DNA of 64,000 bases from Eopsaltria australis (Eukaryota > Chordata > Aves > Passeriformes > Petroicidae): positions 124,001 to 188,000 of the forward strand of contig JAVTVJ010000143.1 in NCBI GenBank assembly GCA_034509425.1. The letters run 5' to 3'. Under the pieces are notes generated by a model, which worked only from the letters and a program-made list of their open reading frames with translations, ran no database searches and was not told the DNA's origin. Below are positions 38,631 to 50,395 of this stretch, one piece after another. Within the stretch, counting starts at the first letter, position 1, and every line of letters begins with the position of its first letter. Position numbers and translations under genes: made by a program.

Positions 38631-40824
38631 AGCTATCTGGCAGGCAAGAAATACAAGTGGAACAGTGATCAGTGACAGGAAATAGAAGAGGGGGAGAGAA
38701 GTCTGGTTTCAGAAGAGAAGAAATGAGGTTAGAACTGCAGTACCTTGAGGTATGGAAAAGCCAGGAGGGCCCTTGCATTTTGTGATGTAATTCTAGTACA
38801 TAAATACCCTTTCTGAATCTTCAAAGAACCAGAAAAGCTGCAGCTGGTTATATTCAGATATGCTTTGAGACAGGTACGTTCATTTTAGCGTTAGGAGAAA
38901 GCAACAGAGATATTTTCCTACCAAGACATGAAAACCAACCCAAAGCAAAGATCAGAACTCAGAACCTTTTTCTCTCAATCCCATAATTACTCCTCTAGTG
39001 GACACTGTTTAATAAGAGCAGATGCACAATAAATACTAAAAACCACCTTTTCTCTCTCTTTTTTTATTTTTTATTTTTTTTTAAGAGGCAAGACCCATGA
39101 ATATCTGTATTCCGGGAAAGTACCTTTCCTGAACAATACCTGCAGCACACATTTATGCTTTTTGGGATGAAAACTTGCTGAAGCTCTGGGTAGGCACTTT
39201 AGAGTTTCCCTCTCCATGACAGCACACTGTCATTGCCATCAATAAATCATGCATGGAGCTGCCACAAATATAAGTGTCTTCTGCCTTCAGAGAACCACCT
39301 TGCCATCCTCCCCTTTTTTGAGGGGAATTGGGTTGGGAGCAATGGTCAATCCTTCCTCTGTGCCTCCCCTTCTAACTTAAAACCCAGCACAATGATCACC
39401 TAACTGCACCATGGAAGGAAATGGGTAGAATTTATTAATGGGGAAAGAAAAATGAAAGAAAAAGCTTGCAGTTTCCTCAGGTATTAGGGTGGAAATGGGG
39501 TGGATGCTAACTCGGGTACAGCTCTTTAATGACCGAATAAATGGCAGTAATGAGGCAGTTCCAAGGTTTATCAGATGACTGCATTCATTTGCTCTAAATA
39601 TCATATTTAGTGATTTGTGCTGATTCGTCAGTTTGTGGGATTAGTTACAGTTCATTGTAAGTTCTAACTGTATTTCCATGTATTGTGTTAAGACCTGATT
39701 CAAGAGTAGTTTTATTTGATAAAAACCAGATGTTCTTAAAAGAGACTCTCTCCTTCACAGTACAAAACATTATTCTTAGCAATTGTATGTACCTTACAAA
39801 ATTAATAAGCACAGCATCTCCCTGCGTGACACATGACATTATTATATTTTTCCCTGTTGAGGGACTTTTAAGCCGTTGGGGTCACGACCTCTGTGCCTTA
39901 TGAGAAATGGAGAAGCACATGGTTCCAATTTTATCTTCAACCCTGCCCTGCTGCTGACATGTATGTTTACAATACGGTTCATCTGTTGACCCTTCACTCA
40001 CATTTAAAATATTAGCTAACATTTTTTGGTCCCAATCTCAACAGTGCATGGCGATTAGCTTTTAAGACCAGTTGTTTTCTTTATTGCCTTTTGACATGCA
40101 CATCTTATCCGAAAGCCTCGACTGTTTTTCTAATTTGAAAACAGCACCAGCCACAAAACCAACTCGGGTTTGTCTGGATGCTCCCGCTCTTGTGACGCCG
40201 GGCACTTCAGATCTTTAAATACACAATATCACCCCACTTGCAGGGGAGATGGGAAACATCCTGCACTGCTCTGAGAGATCCCTGAGGAGCTGCCTGGCTC
40301 CAACCCCTCTCTTGGCTGCCCTTCAGTCCTGGCTGAGGTGGGTCAGGGTGAGCTCAGCCTGATATGACTCCTGGGGGACACTGTCTGTCCCCCAAATTCC
40401 CCTGCACAAGACTCCCTGGAGACAGCAGCTGGATCACCCTGCAGGCAAGTTGAGAAGAAAACTCTTCCAGAGAAACCAGCCCTTTTCCCACTCAGGGCTG
40501 GGTGCTGAAAGAACACACTTTCACTATTCAGCCTGAAGAGAAAGAAAGAGCAGTCAGCTAAGAATGACTTTTTGAAAGGGGGATTGGGGTGGGGGAGCTA
40601 AAAACCAAGAAAGCTCCTTATTATCCACTCGATTTTCCCTTACTTCAAAAGAAAGGTGAAGGAAAAAGGTAGAAAGTGAGGGAGGAGGTATCTCATTTTA
40701 ATTTCTTTTTAATAAAGGGAAAATTTGAACCAGAAAAATAAGAGGCATTTTCCTTCTAATTTAAAATGACAGATAATTTAGAAAGATACCTTTAGCACTT
40801 GAATGTCTTCAATTTTCCCCCCTT

Positions 40825-40853
40825 GTTTTAAATTTTATTTTAAAATTTTAAAC
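40825..40853. repeat. A+T palindrome, 13-bp arms with one mismatch
   Basis: The arm gttttaaatttta (40825-40837) pairs with taaaattttaaac (40841-40853) except at one position, with a TTT loop. It lies in a very A+T-rich interval, so it may be chance or a slippage product. Confidence 0.65.
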
Positions 40854-41849
40854 AATAATATAAAATGTGCTCTGATAGCGTGATTGTGAAAAGAAAAAAG
40901 AGCATTTTCACTTATACAAAAGGAAATTATTTACTTGGTTATTTTCACCATACTGTATTAAATGTTACCTTATTAAATGAATTCATATAAATGGATGCCT
41001 TAGCTCAAACTGCATAATAGGGCACCACATTCATCGTTTGCACAGTTCAAAATATTTTCATAATTCTGAAGCTTGGCACTCTCAGTTTTCCTATAATCCA
41101 CTGTCCCAGTAGATATTTTCAATGTGCTTATTGATGTATTTGGCTTCCCATAAAAATTCTGTAAATAACTCCCAGGCCTGAAATGTACTAAGCTTATTAT
41201 GCTGCTAAAGAGACCTTCAGAAATGTTAATGCTTTCTTTTCAGGGAGTGAGAGCACGGTCTCTTTTCAGTGGTTGTTATGGGAAGATATTTCAGTGACAC
41301 CAGGCAGGTACAGGATCACTGTTTCTTGGAGGAAGGGATATGGATACAGCAGGCTCTGAAAACACCTATGTCCTTCGGGTTTCAACCACCATATATGTCC
41401 TCAAAAACCTTGAGAAGGGCTGAATAATGTCAGAGAGAACAAAGCTTGTGACATCTGTAGGCTAGAGGCATTGCTTTGCATTTTCTCTGCACTGGCAGAG
41501 AAAGCTGAAGTGAGATGCTGTCCTTCCCCTAATGAGCACAGAAGTACGCCTTGACACCACAGAGACACTGCTGTGTACAGCCATAAGCTCATGATAACTG
41601 CAGAGGGATTTGCTATTTTCTGTGTTTGGGTAATCCCATGCACTCCCAGGTAATTTGGCCACACACACATACAAATATCCAAATGTATATTTGTTTAATA
41701 GCAAATCGATGTATTCCCAAGCCATCTTGTAAGAGTCCAGTCCATAAAGTTAAAAAAGTTAAAGTGTTGAAGTCTTTGCTGTTCACAGGGAGTTGATATT
41801 AGCTGGAGAACCAGACCCTAAAGTTATCTTCCTTTGTCACTTCTATAAT

Positions 41850-41905
41850 TCCTTTAATCTTCTTCTCCTTTCTTTTTTTTTTCCTTTTTCTTTTCATTTT
41901 TCTTG
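41850..41905. repeat. Polypyrimidine tract
   Basis: More than 50 bases are almost only T and C (cttctcctttctttttttttcct-like, then tttttcttttcatttttctt). On the minus strand it keeps a Lys/Arg-rich frame open, which is an effect of composition. Confidence 0.8.
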
Positions 41906-44900
41906 ATGGCTCCACTTGCCAGAACAGCAGATATTGGCCAAGAGACTTGGCAACCCAATGTCTCAGGAGCTGGTGCCAGTGGCAGTTGGGGGAGCAGCGC
42001 TGGTGTTCAGCATAATTGGCTTTTTTCCTCTGGGTAATGAAGACATCATACTGCTTCCACCCTCCCATCCCCATAACCTCTGATCTGGGATGTGGAGTCT
42101 CTGGGAATGAAACATGGAGCCTCTCAGTGCTGCATAAAATCAGTCAAAGCCAAAGCCACCAGGGAGGCTGTTACTTGCCATGTTGGCAATTCACTAATCG
42201 CCTCCATTATCACTCTGGCAAGGACAGATGGACACAGCACTCCTGAGTCATCTGCAAACTCTGGTCCATTTCCATGTACAGCTATTTCTAAAAGCTTCTA
42301 ACATAGCCCATCTTTTCTTGTTTTCATCTTGTTTTCATCTTTGACTCATGCAGGATTTAAAACTGTATCATTAGCATGTTGGATCTGTGCCAGTCAGGCA
42401 CGACAAAGCTGCATTTTCTCCTTCAGTGGTTGTGTGCAAGTCAGCTTTTGAAGGGGAAAAAACAACCCATAAATTCACCAGCTCAAAATCATACTATAGT
42501 TTATTAATGTGCAATTTTAGGAGATTTGGTTTCCTGCCTTCATCTCCACCAATACGCAGCAGTGCAAGTAGAATACCTAAAGCTTTATTAATGCCTGCTT
42601 GCCCACAATTTCTGTAACCTTGTGACAATGAAGAGCAGAGATTTGTTTCACAACACTATCAATAATGGTCAAATAATTAAAACATGGCCGTACAATTCTT
42701 CTTTACATCCTTAAAAAAGGCTCAGCAGCAGTAAGGCAGCAAAGCTTTTCATATTGTACCTTGTCCACAATTTCTGACCTCACTGTGGAAATAATCATAT
42801 TTTATCAATAAAGAAAAAGACAATTTTTTTTTGCAATGTGACAACTTTTGCAACATGACAATGAATGACTTAGTACAAGAAAATCTGTTATGTCTCAGCA
42901 TTGGTTTTCTGCTATTTGCTTTCCACTCCATTCCCATAACCATAATTTAATGCTCCAGCCTGTGCAAGAGCACTGAAATGTATTTGACCATCCAAATCAA
43001 TTAAACTTGATTATTTCTGATTCCTCTGACATATGTGGTATCATCACCATCACTTCAGCTCTTCTTCTGACCTGCTCCAGCTCATTGTTCTCCCTCTCCA
43101 TGCCTGATTTTCAATTATCTTCTGTCTGGAAAGGGACCCTCTCTTTATTTTGTAAAAACTTAGTGAGAAGAGGGCTGGGTCTTAAGGTACTACCATAACT
43201 CAAATATTATGATTACTATTAATAACAACAACAGCAACAAGAATAGGCATATATGTCACATTAATATTAGAAGTGCTGTGTTGACAGCTTCACTTATGCA
43301 GAGGTAAACACTGATGTTTAAAACCACAAAAAGCAAGGGAATGTCAAGTGTACACTGACTTAAAAGAAGCTTTAACTGTTACAACACTGTGGAAGACATA
43401 ACAAGAAATCCTTCAGATACTACTTACATACAGATTTATGCACACATGTACTTCATCCATTTTTGTGTGATGGATTTTCACACAAATCCTCTGCTGAGTT
43501 CAGAAAACCATTGAGTTTGCTGTTTACTCAGATAAAACAGTTACAAAACAGTAACTCTACTGAGGGTCATTTCAGCAGAGAAAGGAACTCTACAGAGTAA
43601 GAAAGCACTTTCATATTCTAACTGTAGCAGATGTTGTTTTGGTCATTTCTAGCTGGCTGTGAAGTTAGAGCCTCAGAACTGTGGTTTCATATGTGGTTCA
43701 AGCACTGGCTGCATTTATGCTGGGAGAAAAAAAAAGGATTGTTGCATGCAGGATCTGGCATGCATTGTTTAAAAAAAAAAGAACCAAACAAAACCCCAAA
43801 CTGTGTCTGTCTTCAATTATTTTCCATTACAGCATTGTCTGCATATAATTGCTCCATGTTTTCCATTAAGGAGTGCCAAATAAATGAGTATGTTGGAGTA
43901 TAGGATGTACAAATTCCACTGGTGATGCTGCCCTGTATCAGTAAATAAGATGAAACACAATCCCCCTTGACCTGTGTGACATTTTCATAAAATTAATCTG
44001 TATTTTTCAAGTGTCCAGCATTATTTACTGTATCTTCCATCAACAGCTGAGACTAGGGACTCAGAAAAAATCCAGGCAATGCAAAGTTAGACAGTACCTT
44101 CAAAGAGGTCTTAACTGAGGCTAAATGGTCAAATGCCTTGTAAATGGGCTGTTGCCAGAACATGCAAACAGGATTTGGGGGTTTGTCTTTTTGGTCTTGT
44201 TTCTAAAATTTGAGAAAACTACACATCACAGAGTATTTTTTGTGTATGCAAGAAGAGCACTTTCACAGGTTTCCACAAAGATGAGGCCCCACATGGCAAT
44301 TCAGTTGCTCCCCCAAACCATCCTTTTTATCATTAAGTCTTTCTGCAAAAGGCTTTGTCTGCTGCCATATCCTGGCTGTGTGGACCAGACTCATTAGGCT
44401 GGGGACAAGAGGAGCCCCCAGGAGCTGGCAGCTGGGGCCCCTGAGCAGCCTCCCATCTGAGCAGGGCTTGGGCATCCCTTCCCAGAAGCAGAAGGCATGC
44501 GGGAGCAGTGCACACCAGGAAGCAGATCGTGCCAAACAAGATGCAGGTTAATTTGTAAGAATTTCTAAGAATCCAGGAAGGCACATTGTCATTTGCCAGC
44601 TGTTAATGTCATCCTGCACAGAGCTGGTCCCGGGCTCAGTGCAGCTACAGCAAAGGTTTGTCTTTTTGCATCAATATTTATCAACACCTTTAATCAGAAA
44701 AAACAGTACAGGGCCCAGAATAATTTCATTGTTCAGCAGGAGTTAATATACCTGGCCTGTATCATACACGTGGCTACTTCTGCCAAGGGGTCTCAGTGAG
44801 CAAACCGGTCAGGTTTGGCAGTTCATAAATAAGTGGTAATTATCCACTGGAAACACCATAATTACACCTTAACTACAACACAGCATTGCCATTCCCTCAT

Positions 44901-45542
44901 TAGTCTGACCAAACTATTGAGATACATACACCTAAACAGAATAAATCCATGATCTTCACGTTGCTAAGGCTGTGCTACTGCCTCCTTTCCCTTCTCATCA
45001 GTGCACTGCCCCCACCCCAGCAGCGCTGGCTGTAAACTCGAGGCTGCACACCCTTGGGTATAGCCAGCTGTGCTGCTAGAGGGGAAATCTGAGCATATGC
45101 ACACTCCAAAATGAAACTCAAATAACAGCAGAGAAAACAAAACAAAGCTGCTTGTGTAAGAGAAGACACAGTCACACTCTTTCACATTAATGAGGGAATG
45201 ATGCCCAAGTGGAGTCTGACACTCCGTCACAGGAACATCTGCAGAAGAAGTTTTGAAAAGGTCAAGAAGTTATGATTTGCACTGGAAAAATACTCAACTG
45301 CTATCTGAGCTGTTCTTAATTGAACTTGACAGAAGACGTGTGCACTGACACTAGGAGGATATTCAGAAACCGAAGCTGGATCAGCTTCCTAATGGAGCAA
45401 GAGAGAAATATATCAACTGTTAAAGAGGCTGAACTTTCACTGGAATGGTTCTTTTTTTAAAAAAAAAACTTGATGAGATGAGAACAAAAGCAATTGGAGC
45501 ACACATTGAACAGAATACATTTTAAGTACAGCTGCTAATTCT

Positions 45543-45588
45543 TACTCATTTTGAGGGGAAAACCTACTTATTTTGAGGGGACAAAACC
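45543..45588. repeat. Tandem duplication of a 22-24 base unit
   Basis: The unit tactcattttgaggggaaaa (45543-45564) is followed directly by tacttattttgaggggacaa (45565-45588). The two copies differ by a substitution and a two-base length change. It is a small local duplication. Confidence 0.85.
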
Positions 45589-46314
45589 GAAAATTCAAAA
45601 TAAATGGAGTTTTTTGCATAGTTAATGATTGTAGCTGAGTATTTGGTTAATAAAAGCAATTGATTTTTTTTTTTGTTCAGACTACATCCAAAAACAAGTG
45701 ATTAGTCTGAAAGCAAAAAGCCATTGTGCTAGGAAAGCAGACTTTTTCTTTTACCAATACAACAGCTTTCTGTGTGCTGTAGGCTTCTTCAGGCAGGGTA
45801 ACTGCCTTCTATGCCTATAAGTAACTCCTAATGGGCTCCTGATGCTAACTGGATCCTAGAAAAAAGAAACTACACAACCTCCCATCCTCTGCTCATTTAA
45901 AAAAAAATTATATATAAATATATCTAAATCTATTTGATTACAAGAATCTACTTCAAAAACACATTCACCCTGGAAAATGGAACCGAGTCCTATTCTCCTG
46001 CCCATTCCACATACAGCTTGCATCTAGTTAGCAGCTAATACCACATTCCTTAAATATTTTCCTTTCCAGAAAGAAGACACCTCCACCATCAACTTTCTTT
46101 AGCCCATACCATAGTGAAGTATCCTTTCCCAAAGCTTTTAATTCTATCTCAGATACTGTATTCTGTGAGCAATCTTTCCCACTACAGAGGAAAACCACTG
46201 GTACTGCTCAGCGTGATGAATGCATGCCAAGTGCTTGGTAGCAGTGGGCCTTTGGTGGTAGGTCCTTACACCTGCACAGTCTTGTAATAATTTATTCTGA
46301 GAGAGGGGTAAGAG

Positions 46315-46410
46315 TAAAACTCTGGTCCAACTGAAGTTAAAGGAATTTTTTCTCTAAGTTAATTTACTTACATTTGCATCTCTCAGTCACAAAATGGAAG
46401 TAAGAGAAAT
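46315..46410. repeat. Weak ancient repeat traces
   Basis: The phrase ctggtccaactgaagttaaa near 46322-46341 resembles the GAAGTCAATGG-type tail of old amniote repeats, and tttgcatctctcagtcacaa followed by aatggaagtaagagaaat at 46374-46411 resembles an antisense MIR core. Each match is short. Confidence 0.3.
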
Positions 46411-47755
46411 CAAAGGGTGGAAGTGTGACTGACATGTTTTGCAAAACACCACCTTTAAATGAGTCTAACCGAAATACAGAAGTGGTTCCACAAGCAGCAT
46501 TCCCTGACATGTCTGAGCTCAAATCTGGTCTTCAGAATATGGGATTGGAAAACAAGAAATAAGGAACTACATAATCCATAGTGACCTGAAAAAGAATAAG
46601 AATAAAATCCCTAAGTTTCCCACAGTAGGTGGGAAAGAAAGGAAGTAAAACATGTGCTTCCTTTTACCCCTAGCTCTACCAGTGCCTTTCCATGTCTTTT
46701 CTGCATGTAGGAGCTCCACGTGTAACTGGGAAGTAATAATTTTCTACTGCATGCCTTTTCAGCAGCTGTTAGGACATCTGGATGAAAATCCATCTGGTGC
46801 TTAGCACAGCAAACACCACCATAAACTTTCAGAGTCCCCTTCCTTTAGCACAGCTACATGAACATGAAACAACAGCAGGACTCTGAGCAGGACTCAAAGT
46901 AAGCTTTGCTTCCAGGATGGGAGGTGGACAGCCGTGAAAACAAGGAAGATTTTTCAACATGGAGCTTCAGAAAAAGTCCTGACTCCCTTCAAAGTCTCAG
47001 GGACAAACTTTTGACTCCCCAAAGACAGCAGCATCTCCAAAGAATCGTAGAGAATTTGATTTCATCCCATCCCATCCCTTCCTGGGTATTTTTCCATTAG
47101 GGTTTTGCACACAGAGCCCACAGGATTAGGGAAGCGCCAGCTCTGAGTCTGTCAAGTTCTCTTTTCAGTAGTTATATATATTGTGCTCTGTGTTGAATTA
47201 AAATTACAATAAAAGCCCTCTCACTTGTTACTGTATTTGTGTAATGCTCAAATTAGATGGGAAGAGTTATTTGAGAGAAACTAATCCAATGCACATCCAA
47301 AACCACATCAGGTTTTAATAAAGCAGCTATCTACTAACACACTGCATGGTCAAGCAGGGAAATTCAGCCAGATCTGTGTTGCTCAATGTCAAAGACAGGC
47401 AGAAATGGCACTTCTGACCTATCAATTCCCCCACTGCCCAGGACAACAAGAATTCATAAAAATAAGTGTGAAAATCTTCTTGGTGGGATGATAGCTTAAC
47501 ATGATATTTTGCTTCAAATGATTCATTTGCTCCCTTCACATTCATGATGGAAGTCCTGGCATCTGAGAGGTGAAATGTTAGGGGGTGGCTGGGCTATGCA
47601 AGAGCTACAGATGTGTGTCACTGCAAGATGGAGGATCCTGTTTCAGGTTCCTGAGCTGTGAAAGAACCATGGTTAGAAGACATGCAGAGAAATTTACAGG
47701 TTTCTTAAAATATTTTGGGCCTTCATTTTCTGTGTATGTGCAGTCTGGCCTATAT

Positions 47756-48027
47756 AATTTGGATGAGGTGCAGAGTACCACGTAACTGGTTGCTACAAGA
47801 GATGCTCCTAACACAGGATCTGTTAATCAATTTACTATTTTAAGCTAAAAAAAAGATTTGCTACTTTTTTTTCAAGGGCAATGTGGATTGCCTTGTGTAC
47901 ACACAGAAGATTGCACTGCACTCACAGAAGTCAGGTATGCGGCATTAAAAAATTATCCTTCTTATTTACACAATACCTATTACAAGAGTTTTTGATGTTT
48001 CAATTGGTACTGAATTACCTTTTATCT
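47756..48027 (+). repeat. Left copy of a ~270-base direct repeat flanking the ERVL fragment
   Basis: The sequence matches 49494-49768 in the same orientation and order. Shared runs include ctaacacaggatct-like (47808), attgccttgtgtacacaca (47888), ttgcactgcactcacagaag (47911), and caattggtactgaattacct (48001; one base differs). A stretch of about 12-15 bases present in the right copy near 49560-49580 is missing here and an A-run is longer. The copies differ by roughly one base in five to seven by eye, so the duplication is old. Neither copy has LTR-type TG...CA ends. The right edge meets ERVL-derived DNA. Confidence 0.88.
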
Positions 48028-48136
48028 TTCATCATTCATAAGGAAGTGGAATGGAAAACCTACCTCGACCCTAGAGGCGTGGATACGTGAGTTGTCAGGA
48101 AAAACAACCTCAAAAGGGGGTTCTTCCATGAAAATT

Positions 48137-48560
48137 GCTGCTGACTGGGCCAAAGGGCATGACACTGGGTGGATCCATTGCATCCCCTAGCACGCACCAG
48201 CCTCTGGGAAAATGGAATTATTTAATGGACTCTCAAAGACTACATTGAGAGCAATGGGTGTTGGGACATTCAAATATTGGGGTACACATTTAGGGAAAGC
48301 CAGCTGCTCAGCCAGCTCCAGGGGATCTGCCAGTTGGGCTGGCCATGCCCAATCCAAATTATTACTTACTAAAGAAAGGGATAAAGGCCCTGTAGTGCAC
48401 ATAAAAAATATGCTGGGGCTGTGTTATTCCTGTCAGGCAAAGGCAAACCCATCCATGTGATTCCTTTTGCTCAGGGGCCCAGATGCACATCATGGGTGAT
48501 GCAGGAGGATGGGAACTCTGATATGTTCCTCCAGGGGTTTGATTCTGGGTGAGAATAGCC
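48137..48560 (+). pseudogene. ERVL pol relic, integrase C-terminal part
   Basis: In the plus direction the translated sequence is that of the end of an ERVL-type pol gene: the last part of the integrase catalytic core and the C-terminal DNA-binding region, which in intact elements joins viral DNA to the host chromosome. The frame is broken by a TAG at 48188-48190 and by a frameshift shortly before a TGA at 48458-48460, after which similarity continues in another phase to about 48560. An open stretch of 82 codons remains at 48212-48460. The 5' part of the element (5' LTR, gag, protease, reverse transcriptase) is absent. It lies directly before the ERVL 3' region and LTR. It is an inactive fossil. 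Confidence 0.85.
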
Positions 48561-48976
48561 AATTATTTGAATTGTATGATGTTAGTTCTATATAATACTG
48601 TATGTAATCCCTACTGTGGTTGTTGTATGCAGTATCAGCAGCATTTGAGTAACAATTGCCCAGATTAATGAAGAATGAAATCTGAAGAAACTCTGGCAAT
48701 AACAGAAACACACAAGCACAGTGGTGATGGAACCAGAACTGGCTTTGGTGCACAACGATCCAACACCACAGACCATTTCTCCTGCCCTTTGGACTGCTAT
48801 GACAGATGGATCCCAGAGTCATTGACTAAAAATACTCAATGGACATTTTAAAAGGATGGCCCATAGACAAAGGGAATGAATGATGCCTGTGTGTATATAT
48901 CCAGCAGCAGGAAAGGATGCATTGGAAAGTGTTGGCCTGGTCATGACATAACTGGTACAGAACAAGGGATGGGTAC
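48561..48976 (+). mobile_element. ERVL internal 3' region between pol and LTR
   Basis: The segment joins the pol relic to the LTR without an env-like reading frame, as expected for ERVL elements, which lack env. It contains blocks typical of this avian family before the LTR, such as ggctttggtgcacaacgatc, gtcattgactaaaaatactc and ggatggcccatagacaaagg. A purine-rich piece (aacaagggatgggta, 48961-48975) directly before the LTR is the likely polypurine tract, the primer for plus-strand DNA synthesis. Confidence 0.8.
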
Positions 48977-49245
48977 TGTGTCGGTTTCAGTTCGGATAGA
49001 GTTAATTTTCTTCCTAGTAGCTGCTATAGTGCTGTGTTTGGGATTTAGGAGGAGAATAATGTTGACACACTAATGTTTCAGCTGTTGCTAAGCAGTGTTT
49101 ACTCTAAGTCAAGCACTTTTCAGCTTCCTGCACCACTCCACCAGTGAGTGGGCTGGGAGGCATAAGAAGCTGAGAGAAGACACAGCCAGGACAGCTGACC
49201 CAACTGGCCAAAGGGATATTCCATATCATAGAATGTCACACCCAG

Positions 49246-49253
49246 TAAATAAA
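49246..49253 (+). promoter_or_regulatory. Degenerate TATA-like box of the ERVL LTR
   Basis: The bases taaataaa lie in cacccagtaaataaactggg, where related LTRs have a TATATAA-like core before the start of transcription. The same string contains AATAAA. Promoter use is inferred from position only. Confidence 0.45.
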
Positions 49254-49359
49254 CTGGGGGAAGTTGCCTGGGAGGAGCCAATCACTGCTTGGGAACTGGC
49301 TGGACAGCAGTTGGCAGGTGGTGAGCAACTGCACTGTGCATCACTTGTTCTGTAGGTTC

Positions 49360-49385
49360 TATTATTATTGTTATTATTATTATTA
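49360..49385 (+). repeat. (ATT)n microsatellite in the LTR
   Basis: About eight ATT-type units with one TTG interruption lie in the R/U5 part of the LTR. Such runs occur at this place in the family, so it is likely ancestral and then expanded by slippage. Confidence 0.85.
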
Positions 49386-49493
49386 GTTCCCCTTCCATTT
49401 CAACTGTCTCTAGCTCTGCTCATGGATTTTGCTTATTTTCCCCCCAATGCTCTCCCTCATTCCATTGGGGTTGGGGGGTGAGTGAATGAATAG

Positions 49494-49768
49494 AATTTGA
49501 GGGGAGCATGTTCAGAGTCCCACATTGCCACAAGGGACACTTGTAACACAGGATCTCTTCATCCAGTTTTGAGGTCAGCTATGTTAAACAACTGTTTTAA
49601 GCTACAAATATTTGCTACTTTTTTCAAGATTGCCTTGTGTACACACACTGGATTTGCACTGCACTCACAGAAGTCAAGTATGCGATTTAAAAAAATAAAT
49701 ATCCTTAATATTTATATAATATTAACATGTTTTGATGTTCAAATTGGTACTAAATTACCTTTCATTAA
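49494..49768 (+). repeat. Right copy of the direct repeat flanking the ERVL fragment
   Basis: It starts at the truncated end of the LTR (aatttgaggggagcatgttc) and ends near caaattggtactaaattacc. It is the partner of 47756-48027. To its right the sequence is unique (aagctgttcaatacaagcag), different from the right flank of the left copy, which is ERVL DNA. Confidence 0.88.
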
Positions 49769-50324
49769 CAAGCTGTTCAATACAAGCAGTAAAGAACAGA
49801 AATACTAATTGGAGTTGGAAGTTACAGATGATTTGGGGAAAGTCCATAAAGTTTAAAACTGAAACTGAACTGCAAAAATTAGGAACATACATGAACTGAA
49901 CTTTGGTTCAACCAAAAGATTGATAAAGACTGAGGGGTGTTTGCACTGGCAGTTCTGAGTTGAGGATTTCTGGGGACTGGTACATTTGTCAAGCTGGATC
50001 AGAACTTCAGTCAATTACTGACACACATAAATATATATACACACATATACATATTCTGTCTAAACAGTAACATCTCCAACCTGAACAAGCCTTTTGGCAG
50101 ATCAGCACTGGGAGGGTTTTGTTTTTAGAATGAGAAAATTAAACAAGGGCTGCCCAGGACTACATTCTGCCCTGAAGCTCTGACTGAATTTATTTCTTAT
50201 GTTATGCAGTTTATCAGGATCTTATCCATGGAATAGTTTGCTATATTAACAGCTCAAACAGAATAGATTGCATTAAATGTTGTGGGTCAGGGGAAAATTA
50301 ATTCCAAAGTTTTAAACTCCCAAG

Positions 50325-50395
50325 CCCAAATCCTGCACTTACATTACTGTGGATTTACGCCAGTGTAAATGAGGGAAGAATTTGGCCCCTGACCT
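50325..50395. repeat. Ancient amniote repeat tail with CCAGTGTAAATGAGGG motif
   Basis: The phrase aaatcctgcacttacattac, then tggatttacgccagtgtaaa and tgagggaagaatttggcccc closely resembles the end of an old interspersed repeat of sauropsids (TTTACACCAGTGTAAATGAGAGCAGAATTTGGCCC). The piece at 10960-11040 seems to be of the same group. The family name is not certain. Confidence 0.55.

Larger units (their letters stand above)
35317..47755. other. Long repeat-poor unique stretch, no gene seen
   Basis: About 12.4 kb in which only faint MIR-like pieces (38580-38630, 46378-46410) and simple-sequence runs are seen. Simple runs include T-rich DNA at 39048-39083, a pyrimidine tract at 41850-41905, and a TA run at 45905-45922. 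No CR1 was recognised. No coding exon was supported. Such stretches in birds are often intronic or intergenic DNA with conserved non-coding elements, but conservation cannot be seen from one sequence. Confidence 0.5.
48977..49493 (+). mobile_element. ERVL 3' LTR, missing its last bases
   Basis: The LTR begins tgtgtcggtttcagttcgga, a start typical of a large avian ERVL LTR group. It continues with gagttaattttcttcctagt, gctgttgctaagcagtgttt, gacacagccaggacagctga, gggatattccatatcataga, and the ttctattattattgttatta run. It ends near ggggttggggggtgagtgaa. Intact members continue for several tens of bases to a terminal CA, so the 3' end is lost and the right copy of the host repeat starts instead. 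The LTR would have carried promoter and poly(A) signals of the provirus. Confidence 0.9.

Noticed and set aside
40260..40510. GC-richer stretch resembling a repeat
   Set aside because: Phrases such as ctgggggacactgtctgtcc looked CR1/L3-like, but no collinear match to either could be followed.
46914..47047. Possible internal exon between ttgcttccag and gtagag
   Set aside because: The acceptor is weak, the donor is poor, and the reading frame does not connect to the candidate terminal exon in any visible way.
49095..49355. 86-codon frame within the ERVL LTR
   Set aside because: It lies wholly in LTR sequence that is non-coding in the family.
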